From contig JAEZAF010000199.1 of NCBI GenBank assembly GCA_023430545.1, forward strand, positions 1 through 64,000: DNA of 64,000 nucleotides, in the 5' to 3' direction. Shown in pieces: positions 54,952 to 63,807 of the stretch. Position 1 is the first letter of the stretch. Every line of letters starts with the position of its first letter. The DNA comes from Chloroflexota bacterium. GTDB taxonomy: Bacteria > Chloroflexota > Anaerolineae > Aggregatilineales > Phototrophicaceae. A model generated the notes under the pieces. That model searched no databases, was not told where the DNA came from, and was given only the letters and a program-made list of their open reading frames with translations. The translations under genes were made by a program, and so were the position numbers.

Positions 54952-55884
54952 TTGCCTGATATTCATACACGATCGGACGAATTCGTGCTCATTGATGAAA
55001 ACCTACGCACCCTGATAAAGCTTGCACTCAGCGAAGATCTGGGTGAACACGGTGATGTGACTTCACTGGCAACCCTCTCCGCCGATAGTCAGATTATCGG
55101 ACGCATCACCGCCAAGGCCGCCGGTGTGATCGCCGGACTGCCCATTGTAGACGAAGTGTACCGGATACTTGAATCCGACCGGATGCTTGAATCCGACCGG
55201 ATGCTTTCACCGGCAGTCACGGTCAGGCACTTTATCAGCGACGGTGATGCGGTTGAGGTGGGGACCGTCGTCTGTGAAGTGACCGGCCCAGCACGTGATG
55301 TACTGGCTGGTGAGCGTGTGTCGCTCAACTTTCTACAGCGCCTCAGCGGGATCGCCACACTGACATCGCATTTTGTCGAGGCGGTCAGTGCCGCAGGGGG
55401 CAAAAGCCGTATTTTGGATACCCGTAAGACAACGCCTGGTTATCGTCTGCTTGAGAAATACGCAGTCAGAATGGGCGGTGGAGAAAATCATCGCACTGGT
55501 TTGTTCGATATGGTGTTAATTAAAGATAACCATATTGATGCAGCCGGTGGAGTGAAAGAGGCAATCACAGGGGCACTGGACTATACACAGCAGCAGCCCC
55601 TGCCGATTGTCGTCGAGGTTAAAAATGAGAGCGAGCTGCGAACGGCGTTAGAATTCCCGATCTCACGCGTTCTATTAGATAACATGACTCTGGACGAAAT
55701 GCGGAATGCGGTTGCAATCACCGAGGGGCGCGTTCCGCTGGAAGCATCTGGCAATATGACATTAGACCGGGTTGGCGCGGTGGCCGCAACCGGTGTGGAT
55801 TACATCAGCGTCGGCGCACTCACCCATTCAGCCCCGGCACTCGATTTATCGATGCGCCTCTCTAAAGCGCAGGTCAGTTCATAA
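54952..55884 (+). CDS. nadC: Quinolinate phosphoribosyltransferase
   Basis: NadC (310 residues) converts quinolinate and PRPP to nicotinate mononucleotide. It has LALSEDLGEHGDVTS, NFLQRLSGIAT, RKTTPGYRLLEKYAVRMGGG, HRTGLFDMVLIKDNHI and a VEVKNESEL region. An exact 18-bp tandem duplication (55171-55206) gives the doubled sequence ESDRML-ESDRML near residues 74-85. The start is uncertain: TTG at 54952 is the longest, GTG at 54985 is an alternative. No ATG fits. It is the first gene of the NAD group. Confidence 0.92.
   Translation: MPDIHTRSDEFVLIDENLRTLIKLALSEDLGEHGDVTSLATLSADSQIIGRITAKAAGVIAGLPIVDEVYRILESDRMLESDRMLSPAVTVRHFISDGDAVEVGTVVCEVTGPARDVLAGERVSLNFLQRLSGIATLTSHFVEAVSAAGGKSRILDTRKTTPGYRLLEKYAVRMGGGENHRTGLFDMVLIKDNHIDAAGGVKEAITGALDYTQQQPLPIVVEVKNESELRTALEFPISRVLLDNMTLDEMRNAVAITEGRVPLEASGNMTLDRVGAVAATGVDYISVGALTHSAPALDLSMRLSKAQVSS
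55171..55206 (+). repeat. 18-bp tandem duplication inside nadC
   Basis: Two exact copies of GAATCCGACCGGATGCTT (55171-55188 and 55189-55206) stand end to end and keep the frame. The encoded ESDRML repeat falls in a surface region between the helix after VDEVYRIL and the strand SPAVTV. Confidence 0.95.
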
Positions 55885-55900
55885 GGTTTTGAGGGACACC

Positions 55901-57037
55901 ATGGAAACCATGATCGAAAGTGACAATATCGCCATCAACGGCGTGCACAGTGACGCAAAGCGTGCGACACTCATCGAACAGGAAGCTGAGGCCATCGAAC
56001 GTATCAAGCTTATCCGCCCGCTGCTCGGTGATGATGTCGTAATTCTGGGTCATCATTATCAGCGTGACGAAGTCGTGCAGTTTGCAGACTTCCTCGGCGA
56101 TAGTTATCAGCTCAGCAAGGAAGGTGCACAGGTCAAGGCAAAATATATTGTCTTCGCCGGGGTACACTTTATGGCCGAAAGCGCCGACATCCTCGGACGT
56201 GAAGATCAGGTTGTGATCCTGCCCAATATGAAGGCCGGATGCAGCATGGCGGACATGGCCAATCTGGAACAGGTACTGACCGCATGGGCAGAGCTGGAAG
56301 ACATCTTCGGCACCGATCCGGAAGACGTGATCATGCCGATCACTTACATGAACAGCGCGGCTAACCTGAAAGCGTTTGTTGGAGAGCATGGCGGCACGGT
56401 CTGTACTTCATCCAATGCGGAAGGTGCGCTCAACTGGGCATTTGAACGACGCGAGAAAGTCTTCTTCTTCCCGGACCAGCACCTCGGACGCAACACCGGT
56501 AAAACGATGGACATCCCGCTGGAACAGATGGTACTGTGGAATCCCTTCAAGCCCTTTGGTGGCCTGACTGTCGAGCAGATCCGCAATGCGCGTATCATCC
56601 TCTGGCAGGGGCATTGCAGCGTTCACCAGCAGTTCCGGCCAGAACATATCGACCTGTGGCGCAATATGCACCCGGACATCAACATTCTGGTCCATCCTGA
56701 GTGCATGATGGAAGTCGTCGATAAGGCCGACTATGTGGGTTCGACCTCCTACATCATTAAGACCGTCGAGAATGCACCGGCTGGCAGCAAATGGGCGATC
56801 GGCACCGAGATGCACATGGTCAACCGTCTGAAGGATGCACAGCCAGACAAGTTCGTCACCCTGCTCTCACCGTTCGCCTGCCTGTGCAGCACGATGTATC
56901 GCATCAGCCCGATTGATCTCGCCAACGTGCTGGAAAATCTGCTGGAGGGCCGCGTAATCAATCAGATCGAAGTACCGCAGAAGGTACGGGAAAACGCGAA
57001 ACTCGCGCTGGATCGGATGTTAAGCATCCCGCGATAA
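55901..57037 (+). CDS. nadA: Quinolinate synthase
   Basis: NadA (378 residues) condenses iminoaspartate with dihydroxyacetone phosphate to form quinolinate using a [4Fe-4S] cluster. Cluster cysteines are in AGCSMADM, HPECMMEV and FACLCSTM. It also has GHHYQRDEVVQFAD and VFAGVHFMAE. The ATG at 55901 has GAGGGA upstream, 16 bp after nadC. It is the middle gene of the group. Confidence 0.96.
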   Translation: METMIESDNIAINGVHSDAKRATLIEQEAEAIERIKLIRPLLGDDVVILGHHYQRDEVVQFADFLGDSYQLSKEGAQVKAKYIVFAGVHFMAESADILGREDQVVILPNMKAGCSMADMANLEQVLTAWAELEDIFGTDPEDVIMPITYMNSAANLKAFVGEHGGTVCTSSNAEGALNWAFERREKVFFFPDQHLGRNTGKTMDIPLEQMVLWNPFKPFGGLTVEQIRNARIILWQGHCSVHQQFRPEHIDLWRNMHPDINILVHPECMMEVVDKADYVGSTSYIIKTVENAPAGSKWAIGTEMHMVNRLKDAQPDKFVTLLSPFACLCSTMYRISPIDLANVLENLLEGRVINQIEVPQKVRENAKLALDRMLSIPR

Positions 57038-57086
57038 CCGCAAAAGCGGACGCTGTCAGTCCAGCCGCACATCACACCGGATCACC

Positions 57087-57115
57087 GAAGGGCGGTTTTA
57101 AAATCGCCCTTCTTT
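57087..57115 (+). terminator. Terminator after nadA
   Basis: GAAGGGCG (57087-57094) pairs with CGCCCTTC (57105-57112), followed by TTTC. An inner TTTT/AAAA lengthens the stem. It may split nadC-nadA from nadB. Confidence 0.75.
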
Positions 57116-57204
57116 CGTATATAGTTGATGCTTAAAACGTCGATGGCAAAAACATTTATCAAGAGCTCTTTTATTTTTTTCATACAGATTGAGCCTCAGA
57201 CAAT

Positions 57205-58806
57205 ATGAATGACATCCAGACAGATACGCTCATCATCGGCTGTGGTATCGCAGGTGCGTCAGCAGCACTCAAGCTCAGTGATGACCCGAATTATCATGTG
57301 ACAATCATCACACGTTCCTCTGATCCCAACAGCAGCAATACCGGATGGGCACAAGGGGGCATCGTCACTCGCGGCCTACAGGACTCACCAGACCTGCTGG
57401 TCGAGGACATCCTGCGTGCTGGTGCAGGCCTGAGTTCACCGCAAGCAGCACGTATCCTTGCTGAAGAAGGACCGCGCCTCGTTCAGGAAGTCCTGATCGA
57501 CCGCTGCGGTGTCCATTTTGACCGTAATGAAGACGATGAACTGATCTTTGGCCTTGAAGCTGCCCACAGCACGCGCCGCATCATCCATGTCGGCGATGCT
57601 ACAGGTGACGCCATCGAGCGTAACCTGCTCTCGACTCTGGCGACACGCCCCAATGTGACGCTGCTGCCGCATCACACCGCTGTTGACCTGATCACCTTCC
57701 CGCATCACTCACTTGACCCATTGGATGTCTATGAACCCATGACCTGTCAGGGGGCTTACGTCTTTGACCGCGATCAGGGGGAGATCAACCGCGTCATCGC
57801 TGGGCAAACCATTCTGGCAACCGGTGGACTGGGGCAGATTTACCGCAATACCACCAACCCTCGCGGCTCTCGCGGGGACGGCCTTGCGATGGCATGGCGT
57901 GCCAATGTCCGCGTGATCAATGCGGAGTACGTCCAGTTCCACCCAACGGCGATGAGCATCCGGGGCGCACCGAACCTGCTGATCTCCGAAGCGGTGCGCG
58001 GTGAAGGCGCGGTCCTGCTGACGCCTGAAGGTGAACCGTTCATGGCGAAATATGCTCCAGAGTGGAAGGAACTGGCCCCGCGTGATGTGGTCGCCCGTGC
58101 TATTCACATGGAGATGCTGGAAAATGGTTACGAGCACGTCTATCTCGATATCGCCAGCAAACACCCCGCAGCATTCATCCGCGAACGCTTCCCGGTGCTG
58201 GTTGCGAATTGTTCACGCTACGGTGTGGACCCTACCACCCAGCCGATTCCCGTGGTCCCGGCGGCACATTACTTCTGCGGTGGTGTGCTGGTTGATGACT
58301 GGGCGCGTACCAATTTCGAGGGCCTGTTTGCGGTGGGTGAAGTAAGCTGCACCGGCCTGCACGGAGCTAATCGTCTGGCCTCTACCAGTCTCCTGGAAGG
58401 ACTTGTCTGGGGGGATCGGGCCGCACGTTACATCATGCAAAACCGACGCAAGCCCACAAGCATCGACCGCATCCCACCGTGGATTCACGCTGGTGACGGT
58501 GAGCCGGACCCGGCCCTGCTTGAAGGGGATATGTCAACGATTCGCAACATCATGTGGCATTATGTTGGCCTCGTCCGGTCGGAAAAGCGCCTTGATCGTG
58601 CGGACCGTGAACTGCGCCATCTCTTCCACGAAATCGAAGAATTCTACCGCCAGAACCGGCTCAACGATGGTCTGATTGGCCTGCGCAACGCGATTCAGGC
58701 CGCCCGTATCGTGACCTTTTCCGCCCGACGCAACCGCATCAGCCGTGGCACCCACTATCGCACCGATGCGCCCATCGAAATACCGGTCGGCGTGATGGTG
58801 CGATGA
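57205..58806 (+). CDS. nadB: L-aspartate oxidase
   Basis: NadB (533 residues) oxidises aspartate to iminoaspartate with FAD. It shows the FAD motif IIGCGIAGASAAL, SNTGWAQGGI, a GGLGQIYRNTTNPRGSRGDG segment (its NTTNPRGSRGDG core), and GLFAVGEVSCTGLHGANRLASTSLLE. The C-terminal helical domain is present. It lies 167 bp after nadA, with a terminator between, and overlaps the open frame of the next gene. Confidence 0.95.
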   Translation: MNDIQTDTLIIGCGIAGASAALKLSDDPNYHVTIITRSSDPNSSNTGWAQGGIVTRGLQDSPDLLVEDILRAGAGLSSPQAARILAEEGPRLVQEVLIDRCGVHFDRNEDDELIFGLEAAHSTRRIIHVGDATGDAIERNLLSTLATRPNVTLLPHHTAVDLITFPHHSLDPLDVYEPMTCQGAYVFDRDQGEINRVIAGQTILATGGLGQIYRNTTNPRGSRGDGLAMAWRANVRVINAEYVQFHPTAMSIRGAPNLLISEAVRGEGAVLLTPEGEPFMAKYAPEWKELAPRDVVARAIHMEMLENGYEHVYLDIASKHPAAFIRERFPVLVANCSRYGVDPTTQPIPVVPAAHYFCGGVLVDDWARTNFEGLFAVGEVSCTGLHGANRLASTSLLEGLVWGDRAARYIMQNRRKPTSIDRIPPWIHAGDGEPDPALLEGDMSTIRNIMWHYVGLVRSEKRLDRADRELRHLFHEIEEFYRQNRLNDGLIGLRNAIQAARIVTFSARRNRISRGTHYRTDAPIEIPVGVMVR

Positions 58807-58847
58807 CCACCGCTAACTCCCATTCACTGAAATGTAAGGAGACGATT

Positions 58848-60017
58848 ATGTCTGACTTTGTCTATCTGGATCATAGTGCAACCACCCCTACCGATCCACG
58901 GGTGGTTGAAGCCATGCAGCCCTACTGGACGACTCTGTTCGGCAATGCATCCAGCCTGCATACCGCTGGCAAGACCGCTGCCGATGCTCTGAATGCAGCA
59001 CGGCAGGAAGTCGCTGACATCCTCAACTGTGATGCCGCTGAAGTGATTTTCACCAGCGGCGGCACTGAGAGCGATAACCTCGCGATCAAGGGTGTGCTTG
59101 AAGCGGTCAAGGCACGCGGTGGCGGCAGCCATTTCGTGACGAGTGCTGCTGAACATCACGCCGTGCTGGATGTGGCGAAGGATCTGCACGAGCGCGGCAT
59201 TGCCGATGTTACGTTTGTACCAGTCGATGAGTACGGTCAGGTATCCGTGCAGGCAGTTCTCGACGCCATCCGCCCGGATACTGTACTGGTCAGCCTAATT
59301 TACGCCAACAATGAAGTCGGTACTATCAACCCGATTGCTGAAATCGGTGCTGAACTGAAAAAACGGCGCATCCGCTTTCATGTGGATGCAGTTCAGGCTC
59401 CCGGCCTGCTGCCACTGGATGTTAAAGCGCTGAACGTCGATATGCTCAGCCTGTCAGCGCATAAATTTTACGGTCCCAAGGGGATCGGTGTGCTGTATGC
59501 GCGGCGTGCCCTGCCTATCCATGCCGAGATCCTCGGCGGTGGTCAGCAGTTCCACCGCCGTTCCGGAACCGAGCCGATTCCGTTGATTATGGGCCTCACC
59601 GCCGCCTTAAAGATTGCCGAGACCGAGCGTCAGGCTGTGGTCGCAAAACTCACACCGATGCGTGATGACCTCATCCGCCGCATTATGGAGATTATTCCGG
59701 AAGCACAGCTCACCGGCCACCCGACCGAGCGGCTTCCCGGGCATACCAGCTTTGCCATGCGCGGTCTCAACGGGGACTCGATCCTGCTTGACCTCAATGA
59801 GATGGGGTTTGGGGCCAGCGGTGGCAGTGCCTGCACCACCGGCCAGCAGGAACCCAGCCACGTGCTGATCGCAATGGGCATTGAAACTGATCGCCTGATT
59901 GGGCAGGTCCGCTTTGTGCTTGGCAAAAACAACACCCCTCAGGAAATCGACAACTTCCTGTATCAGCTCAGCGCGATTGTCCAGCGTCACCGTGCGATGG
60001 TTCCGAATGCATACTGA
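58848..60017 (+). CDS. Cysteine desulfurase (NifS/IscS-type)
   Basis: This 389-residue PLP enzyme removes sulfur from cysteine for Fe-S assembly. It has LDHSATTPTDPR, the PLP lysine in SAHKFYGPKGIG, and the catalytic Cys in GGSACTTGQQEPSHV. The ATG at 58848 has AAGGAGA; the upstream open frame overlapping nadB is not used. Placement right after nadB suggests it matures the NadA cluster, as NifS-type enzymes do in some nad operons. This is inference. Confidence 0.93.
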   Translation: MSDFVYLDHSATTPTDPRVVEAMQPYWTTLFGNASSLHTAGKTAADALNAARQEVADILNCDAAEVIFTSGGTESDNLAIKGVLEAVKARGGGSHFVTSAAEHHAVLDVAKDLHERGIADVTFVPVDEYGQVSVQAVLDAIRPDTVLVSLIYANNEVGTINPIAEIGAELKKRRIRFHVDAVQAPGLLPLDVKALNVDMLSLSAHKFYGPKGIGVLYARRALPIHAEILGGGQQFHRRSGTEPIPLIMGLTAALKIAETERQAVVAKLTPMRDDLIRRIMEIIPEAQLTGHPTERLPGHTSFAMRGLNGDSILLDLNEMGFGASGGSACTTGQQEPSHVLIAMGIETDRLIGQVRFVLGKNNTPQEIDNFLYQLSAIVQRHRAMVPNAY

Positions 60018-60034
60018 TAGGCAGCTTTGCGAGT

Positions 60035-60072
60035 CAAAAAAGGCTGATCCTGAGAAAGGACCAGCCTTTTTG
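60035..60072. terminator. Bidirectional terminator
   Basis: AAAAAGGCTG and CAGCCTTTTT form a stem, extended by TCC/GGA past one mismatch, with T-runs on both strands. It ends the cysteine desulfurase gene and converging sppA. Confidence 0.88.
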
Positions 60073-60100
60073 ATTCAACCCTGTTGTGGTGGACCGCAGT

Positions 60101-61852
60101 CTATCGGATCTCGAACGGCATCAGCGCCTGTGCCGACCCGTTGAGTGTCTTGCGCACACCGGTGTACAGATAGCTCAGCCCGGCTAACGGCATCAGCGCA
60201 CGTACTGCCTGTTGAATCATCTTCGGGGGCTGCTGTTTCTTCGGCTTTTCGCGGTAAATCCGCAGCGGGACGGAAGACGGTAGCTGCGCCAGTTCGCGTG
60301 CCTTTTGCACTGCCGTGTCAAGATTGCCCAGCTCATCGACCAGACCGTTAGCAAGCGCCTGTTCACCCGTCCACACACGACCGCTGCCGACCTGATCGAC
60401 AGATTCAGCCGTCATGCCACGACTGGCCGCCACCCGCTCAACAAACTGGTCATAGATGCGCTCGATAACCCGGCGCACCGAGCGGCGCTGCTCATCGGTA
60501 AACGGCGCAGTGTCGGAGAAGATCATGGCGTTACGTCCGCGCCAGAAGTTCAGCCGGTTGATATGCAGCCGCTGGAACAGGCCCGGTGTCACCGACTTGC
60601 CATTGATTACGCCAATCGAACCGGTAATGGTCCCCGGTTGGGCGACGATATACTTGGCCGGTGTCGCGATATAGTATCCACCGGATGCAGCGACCGCATT
60701 CATGTAGACGACCACAGGCCGAGTCTTCGCGAGCTGTTCCAGCGCGGAAGTCATCGCCTCGGATGCAGCCGCGGAACCTCCCGGACTATCGATAAACAGC
60801 ACGACGGCTGCGGCGTTCTCATCTTCGATCAACTGTCGCACCCGCTGCACGACCGTGGCATCGCCAAGCTGGGTTTCCCGCACCAGCGGCAGTGGTAACG
60901 GCATGGGTATCGGTGGCGGTTCCTGGCTTTCACCGGAGACGATCATACCAGTCAGTTCCAGCACTGCCACATACTTCGACTGCACTTTATGCCATTTATC
61001 AGCAAGCTGCATTCGTGCTTCGTCCCAGTACACCAGTTGCTCAACCTCCAGATGATCCGGGATCTGCTCTTCGTTCAGCAGTGCATCCACCCATCCACCT
61101 GCCGCTGCATCGTGATCGATGTAGGGGGCGTTATCGATCATGGACTGGATATCGGCTTCCGGACGCTGACGCCCTTCTGCAATCGCTCGGACGAGCTGAC
61201 TGTAGCGCGAATCCAGCAGCCATTCGAGCTGCTGACGTCCCTCTTCTGAGATGTCACTGCGGCTGACCGCATCCAGCGCGCCTTTATAGGGTGAGATCGC
61301 TACCACATCGATGCTGACTCCTACCTGATCCAGCGCATCCTTCAGAAATACCGCCTGCTGGTTAAGGCCAATCGTCGCGACAATGCCACCTGGCTGCATC
61401 AGGATCTTATCGGCAGCCGATGCGATGTAATACATTGCAAGATCGTATTCCTGCGCATAACAGACTGCCTGCTTGCCGGATTTACGAAACAGCAGCAGAC
61501 TGTCCCGCAGGGTCTGCAGGTCCGCCAGTGTCATCGCGAAACCGCGCAGCATCAGCAGAACACCTTTGACACGCGCATCCCGCGCCACACGACGCAGTGC
61601 CCGGTCGAATTCAAGCAGGCTCATCGGCGGCTCACCAAACAGCCGCTGCTCGATAAAATTGCGCTCGGTTGGCAGCGGCGGCATGACCGGGTCCAGTTCG
61701 AAGACTACATAGTCGATCTCGAAACGCTCCCGCACCCGATTCGCCACCGTGGTTGCCGCCTCACCGATAATATTCAGGCTGGCTTCCATCAGCGGTGAGG
61801 GGCCTTTGTTCTGTTTTGTCTTTTTGCTCTGCTTACGATTGATCGTTGTCAT
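60101..61852 (-). CDS. sppA: Signal peptide peptidase SppA, 67K type
   Basis: SppA (583 residues) has two S49 domains. The N-terminal one (about 90-260) supplies the catalytic Lys in SPYKGALDAVSRSD and the C-terminal one (about 300-520) the Ser in FIDSPGGSAAASEAM. The family degrades signal peptides left in the membrane. A clear N-terminal membrane helix is not seen: the first 35 residues are basic (NRKQSKKTKQNK). The start at 61852 has AAGGATGATC upstream; an open frame continues to 61903. A Pro-rich loop (PPPIPMPLPLP) joins the domains. Confidence 0.9.
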   Translation of the reverse strand: MTTINRKQSKKTKQNKGPSPLMEASLNIIGEAATTVANRVRERFEIDYVVFELDPVMPPLPTERNFIEQRLFGEPPMSLLEFDRALRRVARDARVKGVLLMLRGFAMTLADLQTLRDSLLLFRKSGKQAVCYAQEYDLAMYYIASAADKILMQPGGIVATIGLNQQAVFLKDALDQVGVSIDVVAISPYKGALDAVSRSDISEEGRQQLEWLLDSRYSQLVRAIAEGRQRPEADIQSMIDNAPYIDHDAAAGGWVDALLNEEQIPDHLEVEQLVYWDEARMQLADKWHKVQSKYVAVLELTGMIVSGESQEPPPIPMPLPLPLVRETQLGDATVVQRVRQLIEDENAAAVVLFIDSPGGSAAASEAMTSALEQLAKTRPVVVYMNAVAASGGYYIATPAKYIVAQPGTITGSIGVINGKSVTPGLFQRLHINRLNFWRGRNAMIFSDTAPFTDEQRRSVRRVIERIYDQFVERVAASRGMTAESVDQVGSGRVWTGEQALANGLVDELGNLDTAVQKARELAQLPSSVPLRIYREKPKKQQPPKMIQQAVRALMPLAGLSYLYTGVRKTLNGSAQALMPFEIR

Positions 61853-61889
61853 GATCATCCTTTTGGGTCTGAGCGTCGGTTGATCGCTC

Positions 61890-62483
61890 TCAGGCATAGT
61901 CACTCAAAGACAGCGGCTCAATCACCGGCGCTGTGAGATCATACAGATCGAATGTCAGATCTGTGAGGTGTAAAATCCCATAGGTATGAGAGCTGGAGCG
62001 CACGCTCTTGAATGTATAAAGCGATCCCGGGTTCACCACACAGCCCTGCTTGACCTTCACAAACAGCGGGACATGCGTGTGTCCGGTGATGAGGACATCG
62101 CATCGCAGCGAAGTCAGCATCATATTCAGCAGCGTATCGGAGATATGATCCCGATACAACCCCCATAGATTATTGCCAGGCTTCCCGTGACACATAAACA
62201 GGCTTCGGTTAAAAAGTTCACCGTGCCAGTCAACAGCCAGATTACGCAGAAAAGCAACGTTTTCTGGCGCAAGATCATAATACCACTCGTCATGATTACC
62301 GCGCACAGTCGTGATATTGCGCCGCCGAATCAGCTCAACGACACGATCCTGCTCAGGACCGCGTCCGACGAGATCACCCGCGCACAGGATATGTGCAACA
62401 CGGTGGTGGTTATCAAGTCTGTTCAGTGTCAGTTCAAGTGCACGGTAGTCTCCATGTATATCCGATATAATCCCAATATCCAT
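61890..62483 (-). CDS. Metallophosphoesterase (YfcE-like)
   Basis: This 197-residue phosphoesterase has IISDIHGDY, AGDLVGRG, RGNHDEW and TGHTHVP, the usual two-metal ligands. It is a distant relative of the gene at 47912. It lies 37 bp upstream of sppA on the same strand and may share its transcript. The substrate is unknown. Confidence 0.9.
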   Translation of the reverse strand: MDIGIISDIHGDYRALELTLNRLDNHHRVAHILCAGDLVGRGPEQDRVVELIRRRNITTVRGNHDEWYYDLAPENVAFLRNLAVDWHGELFNRSLFMCHGKPGNNLWGLYRDHISDTLLNMMLTSLRCDVLITGHTHVPLFVKVKQGCVVNPGSLYTFKSVRSSSHTYGILHLTDLTFDLYDLTAPVIEPLSLSDYA

Positions 62484-62586
62484 CTACAAGTCCTACAGTA
62501 TTCGAAATATGCTGTTATTATAACGCCTTGGTTTCAAATGAGGGTGGGTAGAGTTTAAACCTCGACTTAGAATCAACTGAAGTGCT

Positions 62587-63807
62587 TTGATTTTCCCGAT
62601 AAATACACCCGGCAAAACTGATTTGCGTCCTTTAATTTCAACTTTCTCATCTTTCATATGTTTTACAGCATGCATGCTGCTTTTGATGGCAGCCCCGCTG
62701 ACCGTTCGTAGCCAGTCCGGCAGTACGCTGCCCTGTACGGAGCGAGAGACACATGTCTCACGCATCCCAACCGCCAGTACAGAGATTTTCTGTCTGGAGC
62801 GCGTGGTTGAGTTGAACAATGCGCCAGAAATGAGCTTCACCGCCCTTGCCACCTTTCCTGACGGACGCCTTTTCACCATATCACCGACCGCAGGCACCCT
62901 GATCGAAATCACCGACACCAACGATGATGCCGTACCCGACACACCCATTATCCTCGCTGAAGCTCTGGAACGTCCCGCCAGCCTGACCACTTATCAGGAT
63001 GCCCTGTATATCACCGGCGGATCTATGGTTTATCGCTGGACTGAAGATGGGGGCCTCGAAACCCTTGTTTCTGATCTGCCAAGCGGAACTGGTTACTGGA
63101 ACGGGGGCATAGCTGTCGGTGGCATTGAGGAAAGTGAGAGGCTTTATGTTGGGGTTGGTGCAAGGTGTGATCTGTGTGACGAAGCACTCAACGACACAGA
63201 GCACGGCGTGATCCTGAGTTTCGCGCTGGACGGGTCAGACCGTCAGCTTATCGCTACCGGCTTCCGTCATCCCAGCGGACTGATGTGGTATCAGGAAAGT
63301 CTGTGGGTGACCGATGTCTCTCCGCAGCAGCTCAGCACTGGACGCTATGACGAGCTGAATCGGATCAACCTGAGTTCATCGGGTGACATTCCTGATTATG
63401 GCGCACCGTTCTGTCTGGCTGGCAGCACCGCTATCGGCAGCCACAACTGTGATGGCACTATTCCCCCTGTCCTGACCTTTTCTTCAGGCAGCAATCCCAT
63501 CGCCCTGACGCCGTATCAGGGGACGGCCTTCACGCCTTACGATGGTTACCTTACCATCGCTTTCAGTGGGACAGCCCATGCCAGCCGGATGCGCGGCTAT
63601 ACACTGGAGTTCGTTTGGCCTGAAGGTGATACCGCGCTGACGGCCGTCCCTGCCTTTCCTGACCGTGATCAACAGTATGGCGGTGTGGGCTTTTATCCAC
63701 ATCACGTCTATGGTACTGCACTCAGTCCGGAAGGATGGATCTATATCAGCACCGGCGGGGGCAGCATTTATGTGGTCCGTCCCGTACAGCCTGATCCAAA
63801 ACGCTAA
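62587..63807 (+). CDS. Secreted beta-propeller protein, sorbosone dehydrogenase-like
   Basis: This 406-residue protein has a signal peptide (about 15-42) and a propeller with TALATFPDGRLFTI, DGSDRQLIATGFRHPSGLMW and GVGFYPHHVYGTALSPEGWIYIS blades. It is related to PQQ-type glucose/sorbosone dehydrogenases but shows fewer of the catalytic motifs than the gene at 34715. Cysteine pairs (CDLC, CTERE/CLER) may form disulfides. The start is a TTG at 62587; an ATG at 62674 would truncate the signal peptide. Its stop overlaps the WD40 gene by 3 bp. Confidence 0.75.
   Translation: MIFPINTPGKTDLRPLISTFSSFICFTACMLLLMAAPLTVRSQSGSTLPCTERETHVSRIPTASTEIFCLERVVELNNAPEMSFTALATFPDGRLFTISPTAGTLIEITDTNDDAVPDTPIILAEALERPASLTTYQDALYITGGSMVYRWTEDGGLETLVSDLPSGTGYWNGGIAVGGIEESERLYVGVGARCDLCDEALNDTEHGVILSFALDGSDRQLIATGFRHPSGLMWYQESLWVTDVSPQQLSTGRYDELNRINLSSSGDIPDYGAPFCLAGSTAIGSHNCDGTIPPVLTFSSGSNPIALTPYQGTAFTPYDGYLTIAFSGTAHASRMRGYTLEFVWPEGDTALTAVPAFPDRDQQYGGVGFYPHHVYGTALSPEGWIYISTGGGSIYVVRPVQPDPKR

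Noticed and set aside
57045..57078. A possible further copy of the dispersed repeat
   Set aside because: Only AAAAGCGGAC is shared with the other copies; the palindrome and CCCTACA tail are missing.
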